Of a stretch of DNA of 64,000 nucleotides, positions 15,933 to 26,127 are shown piece by piece. Below the pieces are notes generated by a model. That model did no database searches, was not told the origin of the DNA, and saw only the letters and a program-made list of their open reading frames with translations. This DNA is from Bacillus safensis (lineage in GTDB: Bacteria; Bacillota; Bacilli; Bacillales; Bacillaceae), in NCBI GenBank assembly GCA_030159235.1, contig BSBG01000005.1:1-64000 (forward strand), in the 5' to 3' direction. Every line of letters begins with the position of its first letter. Within the stretch, counting starts at the first letter, position 1. Both the position numbers and the translations under genes were made by a program.

Positions 15933-17297
15933 ATGATCAAACGTACAGTGAAACAAATCGCCCAAATGGCTGGTGGAACACTATCTAATCAAGCTTTTGG
16001 CGAAGAGAAGGTTCACGGAGTGACTACAGATACACGTAAAGTATCAAAAGGCGCACTGTTTATTCCGCTTATCGGAGAACATTTTAACGGTCACACATTT
16101 GCTTCAAAAGCAGTGGAGCTTGGAGCCGCAGCTGTTCTTTGGAATCAAAAAGAAGCCAATCCTCCGGAAGGCACTCCAGTTATTCTTGTAGAGGATACAC
16201 TAGTTGCTCTTCAACAGCTGGCGAAATCATACTTAAAAGAAGAAAACCCTCGTGTTGTCGGTATTACAGGAAGTAATGGGAAAACCACAACGAAAGACAT
16301 GATTCATTCCGTTCTGAAAACGGCGTACCATGTTCATAAAACAGACGGTAACTTTAATAATCATATCGGTCTTCCGCTCACCATTCTTGCAATGCCAGAA
16401 GGGACAGATATCGCTGTATTAGAGATGGGTATGAGTGCAAAAGGCGAAATCGAATTTTTATCAAACCTAGCTGAGCCTGATGCAGCAGTCATCACAAATA
16501 TCGGGGAATCTCATATGCAGGATTTAGGATCAAGAGAAGCCATTGCTGATGCAAAATATGAGATCACAACAGGGTTAAAAGAGGATGGCATCTTTTATTA
16601 CTTAGGAGATGAGCCGTTGCTCCGCGAAAGAGCGAATTCACTCTCGCAGCGTGTAAAAACCTTTGGAGAAGCAGAGGACTGTGATATCAAGGTAACGCAT
16701 ATCAACCAGCTTGCAGAAGGAACAGAATTTCAAGTCGAAGGGTATGCCCAGGGGTTTCTCATTCCTGTATTAGGGAAACATAATGTGAAGAATGCACTTG
16801 CCGCTATTGCCATAGGTCAGCACTTTGGGCTGAATGAAAGACAAATCGCCCAAGGGCTGATGCAAACGAAGTTGACAGGGATGCGTCTTGAACTGTTTAA
16901 AACAGACAAAGGAATCACTGTCATCAATGATGCGTATAATGCAAGTCCTACTTCTATGAAAGCTGCAATTGATCTTGTAGGGGATATGGACGGCTTCGCA
17001 AATCGTATTCTTGTACTTGGAGACATGCTCGAAATGGGCAGCGAAGAAGAAACGTATCATTATGAGTTGGGCCGTTACATCAAGCCTGAATTTATTGATC
17101 ATGTCATAACGTATGGTCGTCTAGGTACATTCATTGCTGAAGGGGCGAAGAAATCATTCGGAGCTGAGCACGTGTTCTCCTTTATGGACAAAGAAGACCT
17201 GAAGAAAAAACTAGCTGAAGTGGCAGGGCCTGACGATGTTGTGCTTGTCAAAGCCTCACGCGGAATGAGATTGGAAGAAGTCATTACTGCACTATAA
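15933..17297 (+). CDS. murF: UDP-MurNAc-tripeptide--D-Ala-D-Ala ligase MurF
   Basis: A 454-residue Mur ligase that adds D-Ala-D-Ala to UDP-MurNAc-tripeptide in the cytoplasm. The P-loop TGSNGKTTT is at residues 112-120; the central part has VLEMGMSAKGEIEFL and the C-terminal domain has NDAYNASPTSMKAAID. ATG 15933 follows GAGAGG. An esterase gene starts 26 bases after the stop and is broken. Confidence 0.97.
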   Translation: MIKRTVKQIAQMAGGTLSNQAFGEEKVHGVTTDTRKVSKGALFIPLIGEHFNGHTFASKAVELGAAAVLWNQKEANPPEGTPVILVEDTLVALQQLAKSYLKEENPRVVGITGSNGKTTTKDMIHSVLKTAYHVHKTDGNFNNHIGLPLTILAMPEGTDIAVLEMGMSAKGEIEFLSNLAEPDAAVITNIGESHMQDLGSREAIADAKYEITTGLKEDGIFYYLGDEPLLRERANSLSQRVKTFGEAEDCDIKVTHINQLAEGTEFQVEGYAQGFLIPVLGKHNVKNALAAIAIGQHFGLNERQIAQGLMQTKLTGMRLELFKTDKGITVINDAYNASPTSMKAAIDLVGDMDGFANRILVLGDMLEMGSEEETYHYELGRYIKPEFIDHVITYGRLGTFIAEGAKKSFGAEHVFSFMDKEDLKKKLAEVAGPDDVVLVKASRGMRLEEVITAL

Positions 17298-17323
17298 AAG
17301 CGAGCAGCAAAGAAGGTGACAGA

Positions 17324-17761
17324 ATGATTGGTTGTTTATGTATCCACGGTTTTACTGGTGCTCCTTATGAAGTAGAACCGCTGGCGCAATATTTAAAACA
17401 GGCGGCGGATTGGAACGTGCAGTCTGTCACGCTTCCGGGGCATGGGGAGGAGCTTCAGTTAAAAGGCATTCTCTATCAGGAATGGATGGCCACTGCTGAA
17501 CTAGAACTCTTATCCCTTTACCGAACCTGTGACACCATTTATTTGATCGGATTTTCGATGGGCGGAATGATTGCATCTTACTTAGCAGCGAAGTATCCAG
17601 TTGCCCGTCTCGTTCTTTTAAGTGCTGCGGCCAAATATGTGAACCCGAAACAAATGATGCAAGACACGAGGCAGATGGTAAAGGAGTCCCTGTCCGGTTT
17701 AATTGATACGAATCCTTTGTATGACCGGTATCGTCAACTTGCAAAAGATAGCATGCAATAA
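17324..17761 (+). pseudogene. Carboxylesterase cut off after about 145 residues
   Basis: An alpha/beta hydrolase of the Est30/YvaK carboxylesterase type (family length near 250). The oxyanion loop HGFTGAPYE and nucleophile elbow GFSMGG are intact, but family similarity stops at about YDRYRQLAKDS and a stop comes at 17759-17761. The cap end and the parts carrying the catalytic Asp and His are missing, so the product should be inactive. In related species I recall this esterase gene between murF and cshA; here the next sequence belongs to the ptb promoter. The loss is therefore best explained by a recombination or assembly junction near 17,740-17,765. Confidence 0.85.
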
Positions 17762-17769
17762 AATGCATG
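17752..17769. promoter_or_regulatory. CATGCA dyad at the junction; candidate upstream activator site
   Basis: CATGCA-ATAAAA-TGCATG is a perfect dyad; a second TTGCA/TGCAA pair lies at about 17783-17802. They sit roughly 45-90 bases upstream of the SigL promoter, where a bacterial enhancer-binding protein such as BkdR would bind. Evidence is position and symmetry only. Confidence 0.4.
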
Positions 17770-17829
17770 TTACCTGCAGAAGGTTGCACGAGTGTCATGC
17801 AAAGAGCCTCATTTCACTGCATTTCAAAG

Positions 17830-17846
17830 TGGCACGGAACTTGCAT
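17830..17846 (+). promoter_or_regulatory. SigL (sigma-54) promoter of the bkd operon
   Basis: TGGCACG (17830-17836), four bases and TTGCAT (17841-17846) match the -24/-12 consensus fully. It stands 40 bases before ptb, as in B. subtilis, where BkdR with isoleucine or valine activates the operon. Confidence 0.93.
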
Positions 17847-17885
17847 ATGAAAACATGAACCGAGCACAAGGAAAGGTGGGCATAT

Positions 17886-18779
17886 ATGAAGCTTGACGAT
17901 CTGATTGTGAAAGCTGCCCAGCTGCAAAATAAAACGGCGGCTGTGGCTCATGCAGAAGACGAAGAAGTGCTTCATGCTATAAAAATGGCAATTGAACGAA
18001 AGATCGCTCGCTTTCTCCTGGTTGGGAACAAACGCAACCTGAAGGAGCTAGTGAAACAGCATGAGATCAATGAGGACTGGATAGATATTATTCATTCAGA
18101 TTCTCCCGAAGAATCTGCCAAAATTGCCGTGCAGGCAGTCAGTGAGAAGCATGCAGATATTTTGATGAAGGGGAATGTCCCGACAGCCGTCCTTTTAAAA
18201 GCCGTCCTAAATAAAGAGTACGGGCTTCGGACAGCGAGTGTCCTATCACATGTCGCGGCATTTGAAGTACCGGGCTTTGATCGTTTTATCTATGTGACGG
18301 ATTCTGCGATGAACATCGCGCCCGATTTAAATATGCTAAAAGAAATTACGATCAATTCTGTTCAAGTAGCACAAGCTGTCGGAAACGACATGCCGAAGGT
18401 TGCAGTGCTTTCTGCAGTAGAGGTCGTGAACCCGGCAATGGATTCAACTTTAACTGCGGCAAGTCTGGCGCAAATGAATCGAAGAGGTCAAATTTCTGGA
18501 TGTAGCATTGATGGGCCTCTTGCTTTAGATAATGCCATTTCTCAAACGGCAGCTTCTCATAAAAATATTACGAGCGATGTAGCAGGACATGCAGATATTT
18601 TGCTTGTACCAACAATTGAAGCAGGAAACATTCTTTATAAATCTCTCATCTACTTTGCGCATGCAAAGGTGGGAGCTGTGGTGGCAGGAGCGAAGGCGCC
18701 GATTGCTTTAACTAGCCGGTCTGATTCAGCCGAAAGTAAGCTTTATTCAATCGCGCTTGCCATCTGTACATCAAATTAA
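17886..18779 (+). CDS. ptb: Phosphate butyryltransferase (branched-chain acyl)
   Basis: A 297-residue phosphotransacetylase-type enzyme that exchanges CoA for phosphate on isobutyryl-, isovaleryl- or 2-methylbutyryl-CoA. The family region [18 protein letters not shown] is at about 95-112 and the C-terminal phosphate/CoA part has [19 protein letters not shown]. First gene of a seven-gene operon behind the SigL promoter; with buk it turns the acyl-CoA made by BkdAA/AB/B into acid and ATP. Confidence 0.94.
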   Translation: MKLDDLIVKAAQLQNKTAAVAHAEDEEVLHAIKMAIERKIARFLLVGNKRNLKELVKQHEINEDWIDIIHSDSPEESAKIAVQAVSEKHADILMKGNVPTAVLLKAVLNKEYGLRTASVLSHVAAFEVPGFDRFIYVTDSAMNIAPDLNMLKEITINSVQVAQAVGNDMPKVAVLSAVEVVNPAMDSTLTAASLAQMNRRGQISGCSIDGPLALDNAISQTAASHKNITSDVAGHADILLVPTIEAGNILYKSLIYFAHAKVGAVVAGAKAPIALTSRSDSAESKLYSIALAICTSN

Positions 18780-18805
18780 GCGGAAGTAATAGGAGGAATA
18801 ATACA

Positions 18806-19900
18806 ATGGAACTTTTTAAATATATGGAACGATACGATTATGAACAGCTTGTATTTTGTCAGGATGAGCAGTCTGGCTTAAAAGCCATTATTGCGATTCA
18901 TGATACAACACTTGGACCAGCACTAGGCGGAACAAGAATGTGGACGTATGAAAACGAAGAAGCAGCGATTGAAGATGCTTTGCGTCTAGCAAAAGGAATG
19001 ACTTATAAAAATGCGGCGGCAGGCCTGAACCTTGGCGGCGGAAAAACAGTCATTATCGGTGACCCGAGAAAAGATAAAAATGAAGAAATGTTCCGTGCAT
19101 TTGGCCGTTACATTCAAGGCCTGAACGGCCGCTATATCACAGCGGAAGATGTCGGTACAACGGTAGAAGACATGGATCTTATTCATGAAGAAACAGACTA
19201 TGTAACAGGTATCTCTCCTGCATTTGGTTCGTCCGGAAATCCGTCACCAGTCACGGCTTATGGCGTGTATAAAGGAATGAAAGCCGCTGCCAAAGCTGCA
19301 TTCGGTACAGATTCATTAGAAGGAAAAACAATTGCCGTCCAAGGTGTTGGAAATGTGGCCTACAATCTGTGTAAACATCTGCACGAAGAAGGCGCACAGC
19401 TCATTGTCACAGATATCAACAAGGACTCTGTCAAACGAGCTGTTGAAGACTTCGGGGCAAAAGCTGTCGACCCTGACGATATTTATGATCAAGCATGTGA
19501 TATTTACGCACCGTGTGCACTTGGTGCAACCATTAATGATGTAACAATTCCTAAATTAAAAGCAAAGGTCATCGCAGGTGCAGCGAATAACCAGCTAAGA
19601 GAAACGCATCACGGAGACCTTATCCATGAAATGGGGATTGTGTATGCGCCTGATTATGTCATCAATGCTGGCGGTGTGATTAACGTTGCTGATGAGCTTT
19701 ATGGCTATAATGCAGATCGTGCGATGAAAAAAGTCGAAGGCATTTATCAAAATATTGAACGTGTCATTGAAATTTCAAACCGTGATGCCATTCCAACCTA
19801 TCAAGCGGCAGACCGATTGGCTGAAGAGCGAATTGAAAGAATGCGCAAATCAAGAAGTCAATTCCTGCAAAATGGTCAACATATTTTAAGTCGTCGCTAA
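18806..19900 (+). CDS. bcd: Leucine (branched-chain amino acid) dehydrogenase
   Basis: A 364-residue NAD-dependent amino acid dehydrogenase that deaminates Leu, Val and Ile to 2-oxo acids. Lys68 (TYKNA) and Lys80 in GLNLGGGK are the catalytic lysines of this family; the NAD fold has [17 protein letters not shown] stands before the ATG. It supplies the substrates for the 2-oxo acid dehydrogenase encoded downstream. Confidence 0.96.
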   Translation: MELFKYMERYDYEQLVFCQDEQSGLKAIIAIHDTTLGPALGGTRMWTYENEEAAIEDALRLAKGMTYKNAAAGLNLGGGKTVIIGDPRKDKNEEMFRAFGRYIQGLNGRYITAEDVGTTVEDMDLIHEETDYVTGISPAFGSSGNPSPVTAYGVYKGMKAAAKAAFGTDSLEGKTIAVQGVGNVAYNLCKHLHEEGAQLIVTDINKDSVKRAVEDFGAKAVDPDDIYDQACDIYAPCALGATINDVTIPKLKAKVIAGAANNQLRETHHGDLIHEMGIVYAPDYVINAGGVINVADELYGYNADRAMKKVEGIYQNIERVIEISNRDAIPTYQAADRLAEERIERMRKSRSQFLQNGQHILSRR

Positions 19901-19933
19901 TTTGAAGAATGAGTTGAAACGGAGGTTTTGTTT

Positions 19934-21055
19934 TTGCTGACAAAAGAATGGCGTATTCTTACGATTAATCCTGGCTCTACTTCAACAAAAATCGGTGTGT
20001 TTCATAATGAACGTTCTATTTTTGAAACGACACTAAGACATACAGATGAGGAATTAAAGCAGTTTCCTCATATCATTGATCAATTTTCATTTCGCAAAGA
20101 AGTTATTTTAAAAACACTGCATGAACAGGGGATGAACATCTCAAAGTTTGATGCGGTTTGCGGACGCGGCGGCCTTCTCCGGCCCATTGAAGGGGGCACC
20201 TATGAAGTCAATGAGCAAATGGTGGAAGACTTAAAAGAAGGATATGCCGGCCAGCACGCATCCAATCTCGGTGGGATCATCGCAAGAGAAATTGCCCTTG
20301 GCCTGAATATCCCAGCTTTTATTGTTGATCCAGTTGTGGTAGATGAACTAAAGCCAATTGCTCGAATTTCAGGACTGCCAACGATCGAAAGAAAAAGTAT
20401 CTTTCATGCATTAAATCAAAAAGCGGTCGCAAGAAAAACAGCTGCTTCTTTTGGAAAAAGTTACGAAGATTTGAACATGATTATTACTCACATGGGCGGC
20501 GGCATCACCATTGGTGTACATGAAAAAGGAAAAGTCATCGATGTCAATAACGGATTGCACGGCGAAGGTCCTTTCAGCCCTGAGAGGGCGGGAACCCTGC
20601 CAACTGGTGACCTTGTGAATCTTTGTTTTTCAGGTGAGTATACCCAAGAGGAAATGCTCAAACGCATTATTGGTGAAGGCGGGCTTGCTGGCTATCTTGG
20701 TACGACAGACGCTGTGAAAGTGGAACGGATGATAGAAGCAGGTGATGAGCGTGCGGCACGGATTTATGAAGCGATGTGCTATCAAATTGCCAAGGAAATT
20801 GGTGCAGCGAGTGCTGTGTTAAAAGGAGCCGTTGACGTCATTGTATTAACAGGCGGACTTGCATACAGCAAACAGATTACATCAAGTATTAGAGGCTATA
20901 TTGACTGGATTTCAGATGTTGTCGTGTATCCAGGTGAAAATGAACTGCAATCCTTAGCAGAAGGTGCGCTTCGTATTTTAAAAGAAGAAGAATTACCAAA
21001 AGAATACCCAAATGACCAACGGATGAAGAAAGGAGTGACAAGTCATGGCAACTGA
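19934..21055 (+). CDS. buk: Butyrate kinase (branched-chain fatty acid kinase)
   Basis: A 373-residue acetokinase-family enzyme that makes ATP from acyl-phosphate. The ATP loop [11 protein letters not shown] opens the protein and [13 protein letters not shown] lies in the second half. TTG 19934 is chosen, eight bases after GGAGG; the TTG at 19928 is only two bases from it. The end overlaps lpdV by 11 bases. Confidence 0.94.
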   Translation: MLTKEWRILTINPGSTSTKIGVFHNERSIFETTLRHTDEELKQFPHIIDQFSFRKEVILKTLHEQGMNISKFDAVCGRGGLLRPIEGGTYEVNEQMVEDLKEGYAGQHASNLGGIIAREIALGLNIPAFIVDPVVVDELKPIARISGLPTIERKSIFHALNQKAVARKTAASFGKSYEDLNMIITHMGGGITIGVHEKGKVIDVNNGLHGEGPFSPERAGTLPTGDLVNLCFSGEYTQEEMLKRIIGEGGLAGYLGTTDAVKVERMIEAGDERAARIYEAMCYQIAKEIGAASAVLKGAVDVIVLTGGLAYSKQITSSIRGYIDWISDVVVYPGENELQSLAEGALRILKEEELPKEYPNDQRMKKGVTSHGN

Positions 21056-22469
21056 ATATGACCTCGTCATTCTTGGTGGAGGCACAGGCGGCTATGTAGC
21101 AGCCATCCGTGCCTCACAGCTTGGATTGAAAACAGCAGTTGTAGAAAAAGCAAAGCTTGGCGGAACATGTCTTCATAAAGGCTGCATTCCGTCAAAAGCG
21201 TTGCTCAGAAGTGCAGAAGTCTATCAAACCGTCAAACGCGCAGCTGATTTTGGTGTTGAGGCAGGCGGTATTGCCTTGCAATTTGCGAGTGTGCAGAAAA
21301 GAAAAACAGAGATTGTAGATAAACTAGCAGGCGGCGTCAAACACTTAATGAAACAAGGGAAAATTGATGTATACGAAGGGATTGGCCGTATTCTTGGCCC
21401 ATCTATCTTTTCACCAATGCCAGGAACGATCTCTGTAGAAATGGCAAATGGGGATGAAAACGAAATGCTCATTCCAAAGCAGGTTATCATTGCGACAGGT
21501 TCAAGACCTCGTGTGCTGCCAGGACTTGAAGCAGATGGGACACATATCCTTACATCAGATGATGCACTTGAACTGCCAGAGCTTCCGCAGTCGATGCTGA
21601 TTGTCGGTGGAGGTGTCATTGGGATTGAGTGGGCATCCATGCTTAACGATTTTGGTGTAAACGTCACAGTGATCGAGTTTGCAGATCGCATTTTGCCAAC
21701 AGAAGATCATGATATTTCTAAAGAAATGGAAAAGCTATTATCTAAAAAAGGCATCACCTTTGTAACAAATGCGAAGGTACTGCCAGATACTGTAGAAAAG
21801 CAGGAAAATCGCGTGGTGATCCAAGCGGAAAAGGATGGAGACGTGCAGACCTTTGAAGCGGAAAAACTCCTTCTATCAGTTGGCAGAGTACCTAATATCG
21901 AAGGCATAGGTCTTGAAAACACGGACATCCAAACAGAAAAACAAGGCATTGTCGTGAATGAGCATTATCAAACGAAAGAAGCGCATATTTACGCAATAGG
22001 AGATGTCATTGGCGGTCTGCAGCTGGCACATGTGGCTTCACATGAAGGTATGATTGCCGTAGAACATATGGCTGGGAAAGATCCAAAGCCGCTCGATGAA
22101 ACACTTGTATCGAAATGTGTTTACTCTCATCCAGAAACCGCTAGTGTTGGACTGACTGAACAGGCGGCAAAAGAACAAGGCTTTGAGGTCAAAATAGGGA
22201 AATTTCCATTTATGGCGATTGGAAAAGCGCTTGTATACGGGGAGTCTGATGGATTCGTCAAAATCATTGCTGATCAAAAGACAGATGATATTTTAGGAAT
22301 TCATATGATTGGTCCTCATGTAACAGATATGATATCTGAAGCTGGATTAGCCAAAGTACTTGATGCTACGCCGTGGGAAGTGGGGCAAACGATACACCCG
22401 CATCCAACCTTATCAGAGGCGATTGGCGAAGCAGCCCTTGCTGTTGACGGGAAGGCGATCCATTTTTAA
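21045..22469 (+). CDS. lpdV: Dihydrolipoyl dehydrogenase E3 of the branched-chain complex
   Basis: A 474-residue flavoprotein disulfide reductase that reoxidises the lipoyl arm of BkdB with NAD. FAD loop [14 protein letters not shown], redox disulfide GGTCLHKGC (Cys42 and Cys47), NAD loop [11 protein letters not shown], and the C-terminal His-Glu motif HPHPTLSEA are all present. AAGGAG precedes the ATG inside the end of buk. Confidence 0.96.
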   Translation: MATEYDLVILGGGTGGYVAAIRASQLGLKTAVVEKAKLGGTCLHKGCIPSKALLRSAEVYQTVKRAADFGVEAGGIALQFASVQKRKTEIVDKLAGGVKHLMKQGKIDVYEGIGRILGPSIFSPMPGTISVEMANGDENEMLIPKQVIIATGSRPRVLPGLEADGTHILTSDDALELPELPQSMLIVGGGVIGIEWASMLNDFGVNVTVIEFADRILPTEDHDISKEMEKLLSKKGITFVTNAKVLPDTVEKQENRVVIQAEKDGDVQTFEAEKLLLSVGRVPNIEGIGLENTDIQTEKQGIVVNEHYQTKEAHIYAIGDVIGGLQLAHVASHEGMIAVEHMAGKDPKPLDETLVSKCVYSHPETASVGLTEQAAKEQGFEVKIGKFPFMAIGKALVYGESDGFVKIIADQKTDDILGIHMIGPHVTDMISEAGLAKVLDATPWEVGQTIHPHPTLSEAIGEAALAVDGKAIHF

Positions 22470-22486
22470 TCAAGGAGGGAAACATG

Positions 22487-23479
22487 ATGAGTAACATGCG
22501 TCATCAGGAACTAGGATTATCAGATGAACAAGCAATTGATATATATAGAACAATGCTTTTAGCAAGAAAAATTGATGAACGGATGTGGCTTTTAAACCGA
22601 TCTGGGAAAATTCCATTCGTCATTTCTTGTCAAGGGCAGGAAGCGCAGCAAGTCGGCGCTGCTTTTGCGCTTAATAGAGAAGAGGATTACGTACTACCTT
22701 ATTATCGTGATATGGGGGTTGTCCTTGCCTTTGGGATGACAGCAAAAGATTTAATGATGTCTGGTTTCGCAAAACAAGACGATCCAAACTCAGGCGGAAG
22801 ACAAATGCCGGGTCATTTTGGACAAAAAGCAAATCGTATTGTGACCGGATCATCGCCTGTTACAACGCAGGTTCCTCATGCGGTGGGGATTGCGCTTGCT
22901 GGACGTTTAGAGCAGAAAAACTTTGTCAGCTTTGTCACGTTCGGTGAAGGCTCATCAAACCAAGGTGATTTCCACGAAGGAGCTAACTTCGCTGCTGTGC
23001 ATAAACTGCCTGTTATTTTCATGTGTGAAAACAATAAGTACGCGATTTCCGTGCCATATGACAAACAAGTGGCATGTGAACGCATTTCAGATCGTGCGAT
23101 TGGCTATGGAATGCCCGGCGTGACCGTTGATGGAAATGATCCGCTTGAAGTATATGCCGCTGTCAAAGAAGCAAGAGACCGTGCGGCAAGAGGTGAAGGC
23201 CCGACTTTGATTGAAACGATCTCTTACCGTTTAACTGCGCATTCAAGTGATGACGATGATTCAAGCTATCGAGAAAAAGAAGAAGTGCTCGAAGCGAGAA
23301 AGAAAGATCCGCTCATCCAATATGAAACGTATTTAATCGAAGGAAACGTCATGACTTCTGAAATGAAAGAAGAGATGACAAAAGAAATCATGCAAATCGT
23401 AAACGAAGCCACTGATGAAGCGGAAAATGCAGCTTATGCTGATGCAGAAAGCGCACTTCGTTACGTATATGCGGAGTAA
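22487..23479 (+). CDS. bkdAA: Branched-chain 2-oxo acid dehydrogenase E1 alpha
   Basis: A 330-residue E1 alpha subunit; with BkdAB it binds thiamine diphosphate and decarboxylates branched-chain 2-oxo acids. The ThDP motif GEGSSNQGDFHEGANFAA is visible at about 151-168 and the phosphorylation-loop-like LTAHSSDDDDSSYR further on. I use ATG 22487; an ATG three bases earlier is equally possible. AAGGAGG precedes it. Confidence 0.95.
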   Translation: MSNMRHQELGLSDEQAIDIYRTMLLARKIDERMWLLNRSGKIPFVISCQGQEAQQVGAAFALNREEDYVLPYYRDMGVVLAFGMTAKDLMMSGFAKQDDPNSGGRQMPGHFGQKANRIVTGSSPVTTQVPHAVGIALAGRLEQKNFVSFVTFGEGSSNQGDFHEGANFAAVHKLPVIFMCENNKYAISVPYDKQVACERISDRAIGYGMPGVTVDGNDPLEVYAAVKEARDRAARGEGPTLIETISYRLTAHSSDDDDSSYREKEEVLEARKKDPLIQYETYLIEGNVMTSEMKEEMTKEIMQIVNEATDEAENAAYADAESALRYVYAE

Positions 23480-23491
23480 GGGGGAAGAAAA

Positions 23492-24475
23492 ATGCCTGTT
23501 ATGTCATATATAGACGCCATTACACTGGCGATGAAAGAAGAAATGGAGCGAGATCCAAAAGTGTTTGTGCTCGGAGAGGATGTCGGGAAAAAGGGCGGCG
23601 TATTTAAAGCGACAGCGGGTCTTTACGAGCAATTTGGAGAAGCGCGCGTCATGGATACACCTCTTGCAGAATCAGCCATTGCAGGTGTAGGTATTGGGGC
23701 AGCGATGTATGGAATGCGTCCAATCGCAGAAATGCAATTTGCGGATTTTATTATGCCTGCCATCAACCAAATCATTTCAGAGGCTGCAAAAATTAGATAC
23801 CGCTCAAATAATGATTGGAGCTGTCCAATGGTCATCCGCGCACCTTATGGGGGCGGTGTGCACGGGGCACTTTATCATTCACAATCGGTTGAAGCGATTT
23901 TTGCCAACCAGCCTGGTTTGAAGATTGTGATGCCTTCTACACCTTATGATGTAAAAGGTCTTTTAAAGGCTGCAGTGCGTGATCCAGATCCTGTATTGTT
24001 CTTTGAACATAAACGTGCATACCGTCTTATTAAAGGAGAAGTGCCTGAAGAGGATTATACACTTCCGATAGGAAAAGCAGATGTGAAACGTGAAGGCGAA
24101 GATATCACGGTCATTACATATGGCCTATGTGTCCATTTTGCTCTGCAAGCAGCAGATCGCCTTGCAAAAGACGGTATTTCCGCTCATATTCTCGATTTGA
24201 GAACAGTGTACCCGCTTGATCAGGAAGCGATTATTGAAGCAGCATCAAAAACAGGCAAAGTGCTTCTGTTAACGGAAGATACAAAAGAGGGCAGCATTAT
24301 GAGTGAGGTTGCAGCGATCATTTCCGAGCATTGCTTATTTGATTTAGACGCACCAATCAGACGCTTGGCAGGACCAGATATTCCGGCTATGTCTTATGCG
24401 CCGACATTGGAGAAATTCTTCATGGTCAATCCGGATAAGGTAGAAGCTGAAATGAGAGAGCTAGCGGCGTTTTAA
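23492..24475 (+). CDS. bkdAB: Branched-chain 2-oxo acid dehydrogenase E1 beta
   Basis: A 327-residue transketolase-type E1 beta subunit. LGEDVGKKGGVFKAT, the ESAIAGVGIGAAMYGMRP region and the C-terminal transketolase domain (GKVLLLTEDTKEGSIMSEVA) are typical. It lies 12 bases after bkdAA and forms the alpha2-beta2 E1. Confidence 0.96.
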   Translation: MPVMSYIDAITLAMKEEMERDPKVFVLGEDVGKKGGVFKATAGLYEQFGEARVMDTPLAESAIAGVGIGAAMYGMRPIAEMQFADFIMPAINQIISEAAKIRYRSNNDWSCPMVIRAPYGGGVHGALYHSQSVEAIFANQPGLKIVMPSTPYDVKGLLKAAVRDPDPVLFFEHKRAYRLIKGEVPEEDYTLPIGKADVKREGEDITVITYGLCVHFALQAADRLAKDGISAHILDLRTVYPLDQEAIIEAASKTGKVLLLTEDTKEGSIMSEVAAIISEHCLFDLDAPIRRLAGPDIPAMSYAPTLEKFFMVNPDKVEAEMRELAAF

Positions 24476-24493
24476 GAAAGAGGAGGGTTTCAA

Positions 24494-25750
24494 GTGGCAA
24501 TTGAACAAATGAAAATGCCTCAGCTAGGTGAAAGTGTAACAGAAGGAACCATAAGCAAATGGCTCGTTTCACCTGGCGATCATGTGAATAAATACGATCC
24601 TATTGCGGAAGTCATGACGGATAAAGTGAACGCAGAAGTCCCGTCATCCTTTACCGGAACGATTACAAAGCTATCGGCTGAGGAAGGGGAAACGCTGCAA
24701 GTAGGAGAAGTGTTCTGTGAAATTGAAGTAGAAGGCAGCGCGCCGCAGAGCGTGAAAGAAGAAACAGCACCTAAGAAAAGCGAAGCGCCTGAAGCAGATC
24801 AAACAAAAGAGAATCAAAGTCAAAAGAAACGTTACTCTCCAGCAGTCCTTCGTTTAGCAGATGAGCACGGCATTGATTTAGCGGCTGTTCAAGGTACAGG
24901 AGCAGGCGGCCGAATCACAAGAAAAGATTTGCTGCAACTCATTGAAAACGGTGGTGTGAAAGAGAATACAGCACCTGTCAATGAACGTGCACTTCAGCCG
25001 GAGCCTGTGCAGTCATCAAAAGCAAAAACGGCACCTTCCATTTCTTCCATGCCTGGTGATGTTGTACTGCCAGTCACGCCTATTCGGCAGGCAATTGCGG
25101 CAAATATGCTGAGAAGCAAGCATGAAATTCCGCATGCGTGGACGATGATGGAAGTCGATGTGACAAATCTAGTGACAAGAAGAAATCAGCTGAAGGATCA
25201 ATTTAAAGCAAAAGAAGGCTTTAATTTGACGTTCTTTGCGTTCTTTGTCAAAGCAGTGGCTCAAGCCTTAAAGGAATTCCCTGAAATGAATAGCATGTGG
25301 GCTGGAGATAAAATTGTGCAAAAGAAAGCGATCAATGTTTCGATTGCTGTTGCTACAGAGGACGCTCTTTTTGTGCCAGTCATTAAGGATGCAGATGAAA
25401 AAACCATTAAGGGCATCGCCAAAGAAATTCATGAGCTTGCGTCTAAAGTGAGACAAGGAACACTGAAGCAAAGTGATATGGAAGGCGGTACATTCACTGT
25501 CAACAACACAGGATCATTTGGTTCGGTTCAATCTATGGGAATCATTAATTACCCGCAAGCGGCGATTTTACAAGTAGAATCGATCGTGAAGCGTCCAATG
25601 ATTGTAAATGGCATGATTGGGGCTAGAGACATGGTCAATCTTTGTCTCTCATTAGATCACAGAGTACTAGATGGTCTTGTATGCGGCAGATTCCTTCAAC
25701 GAATTAAACAAATCCTTGAAGGCATCGACGAGCAGACATCTGTTTATTAA
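24494..25750 (+). CDS. bkdB: Branched-chain 2-oxo acid dehydrogenase E2
   Basis: A 418-residue dihydrolipoyl acyltransferase. The lipoyl domain spans residues 1-78 with the lipoyl Lys44 in MTDKVNAEV; a charged linker follows, then the E1/E3-binding domain (about 114-150, SPAVLRLADEHGIDLAAVQG) and the catalytic domain with DHRVLDG near the end. The start is GTG 24494 after GGAGG. Last gene of the operon; a terminator follows. Confidence 0.96.
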   Translation: MAIEQMKMPQLGESVTEGTISKWLVSPGDHVNKYDPIAEVMTDKVNAEVPSSFTGTITKLSAEEGETLQVGEVFCEIEVEGSAPQSVKEETAPKKSEAPEADQTKENQSQKKRYSPAVLRLADEHGIDLAAVQGTGAGGRITRKDLLQLIENGGVKENTAPVNERALQPEPVQSSKAKTAPSISSMPGDVVLPVTPIRQAIAANMLRSKHEIPHAWTMMEVDVTNLVTRRNQLKDQFKAKEGFNLTFFAFFVKAVAQALKEFPEMNSMWAGDKIVQKKAINVSIAVATEDALFVPVIKDADEKTIKGIAKEIHELASKVRQGTLKQSDMEGGTFTVNNTGSFGSVQSMGIINYPQAAILQVESIVKRPMIVNGMIGARDMVNLCLSLDHRVLDGLVCGRFLQRIKQILEGIDEQTSVY

Positions 25751-25760
25751 TCATTTTGTT

Positions 25761-25792
25761 CCCCCTCCCGGTCATGAGAGGGGGATTTCCAC
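25761..25792 (+). terminator. Terminator of the bkd operon
   Basis: CCCCCTC (25761-25767) pairs with GAGGGGG (25778-25784); only a short T stretch follows. Confidence 0.65.
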
Positions 25793-25815
25793 ATCTAAGG
25801 GAAAGGAGCGATGAT

Positions 25816-26109
25816 ATGTCTGGACTAGACTTTTTTGCTTTTCTAACGATTGGTCTCATGTTTATCACAGCGATTGCGTTTGCTTTTCTGCGGTACATAT
25901 CTAAATCACGCAATCATCCTGAAAGATTACTGCTCATCATATCAATCGTGTCAATCATTCAAATTGTGTACTGCTTGTTTATTGTTGGCGGGTTTAAAGG
26001 AGCAGCCAATAGCTTTTTAGGGATATCACTTCTTGTAGGGACACTACTCGGATATGCACTTGAATATTTATACAGACGCTATATCAAAAAAACGCCCGAA
26101 TCAAAATGA
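25816..26109 (+). CDS. Small membrane protein of unknown function
   Basis: A 97-residue protein with three membrane helices (about 5-26, 35-57, 64-84) and a basic tail RRYIKKTPESK. ATG 25816 has AAAGGAG eight bases upstream. I do not recognise the family. In B. subtilis bmr and bmrR stand in this area next to bmrU; both are absent here and this gene takes the place between bkdB and bmrU. Confidence 0.6.
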   Translation: MSGLDFFAFLTIGLMFITAIAFAFLRYISKSRNHPERLLLIISIVSIIQIVYCLFIVGGFKGAANSFLGISLLVGTLLGYALEYLYRRYIKKTPESK

Positions 26110-26127
26110 TGTCGGGCGTTTTTTATT
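26091..26127. terminator. Bidirectional terminator before bmrU
   Basis: AACGCCCGA (26091-26099) pairs with TCGGGCGTT (26112-26120), with A bases before and T bases after. The two flanking genes converge here. Confidence 0.85.

Noticed and set aside
21224..21691. 155-codon frame opposite lpdV
   Set aside because: Ser/Pro/Ile-rich shadow of a strongly coding gene on the other strand; no start signal.
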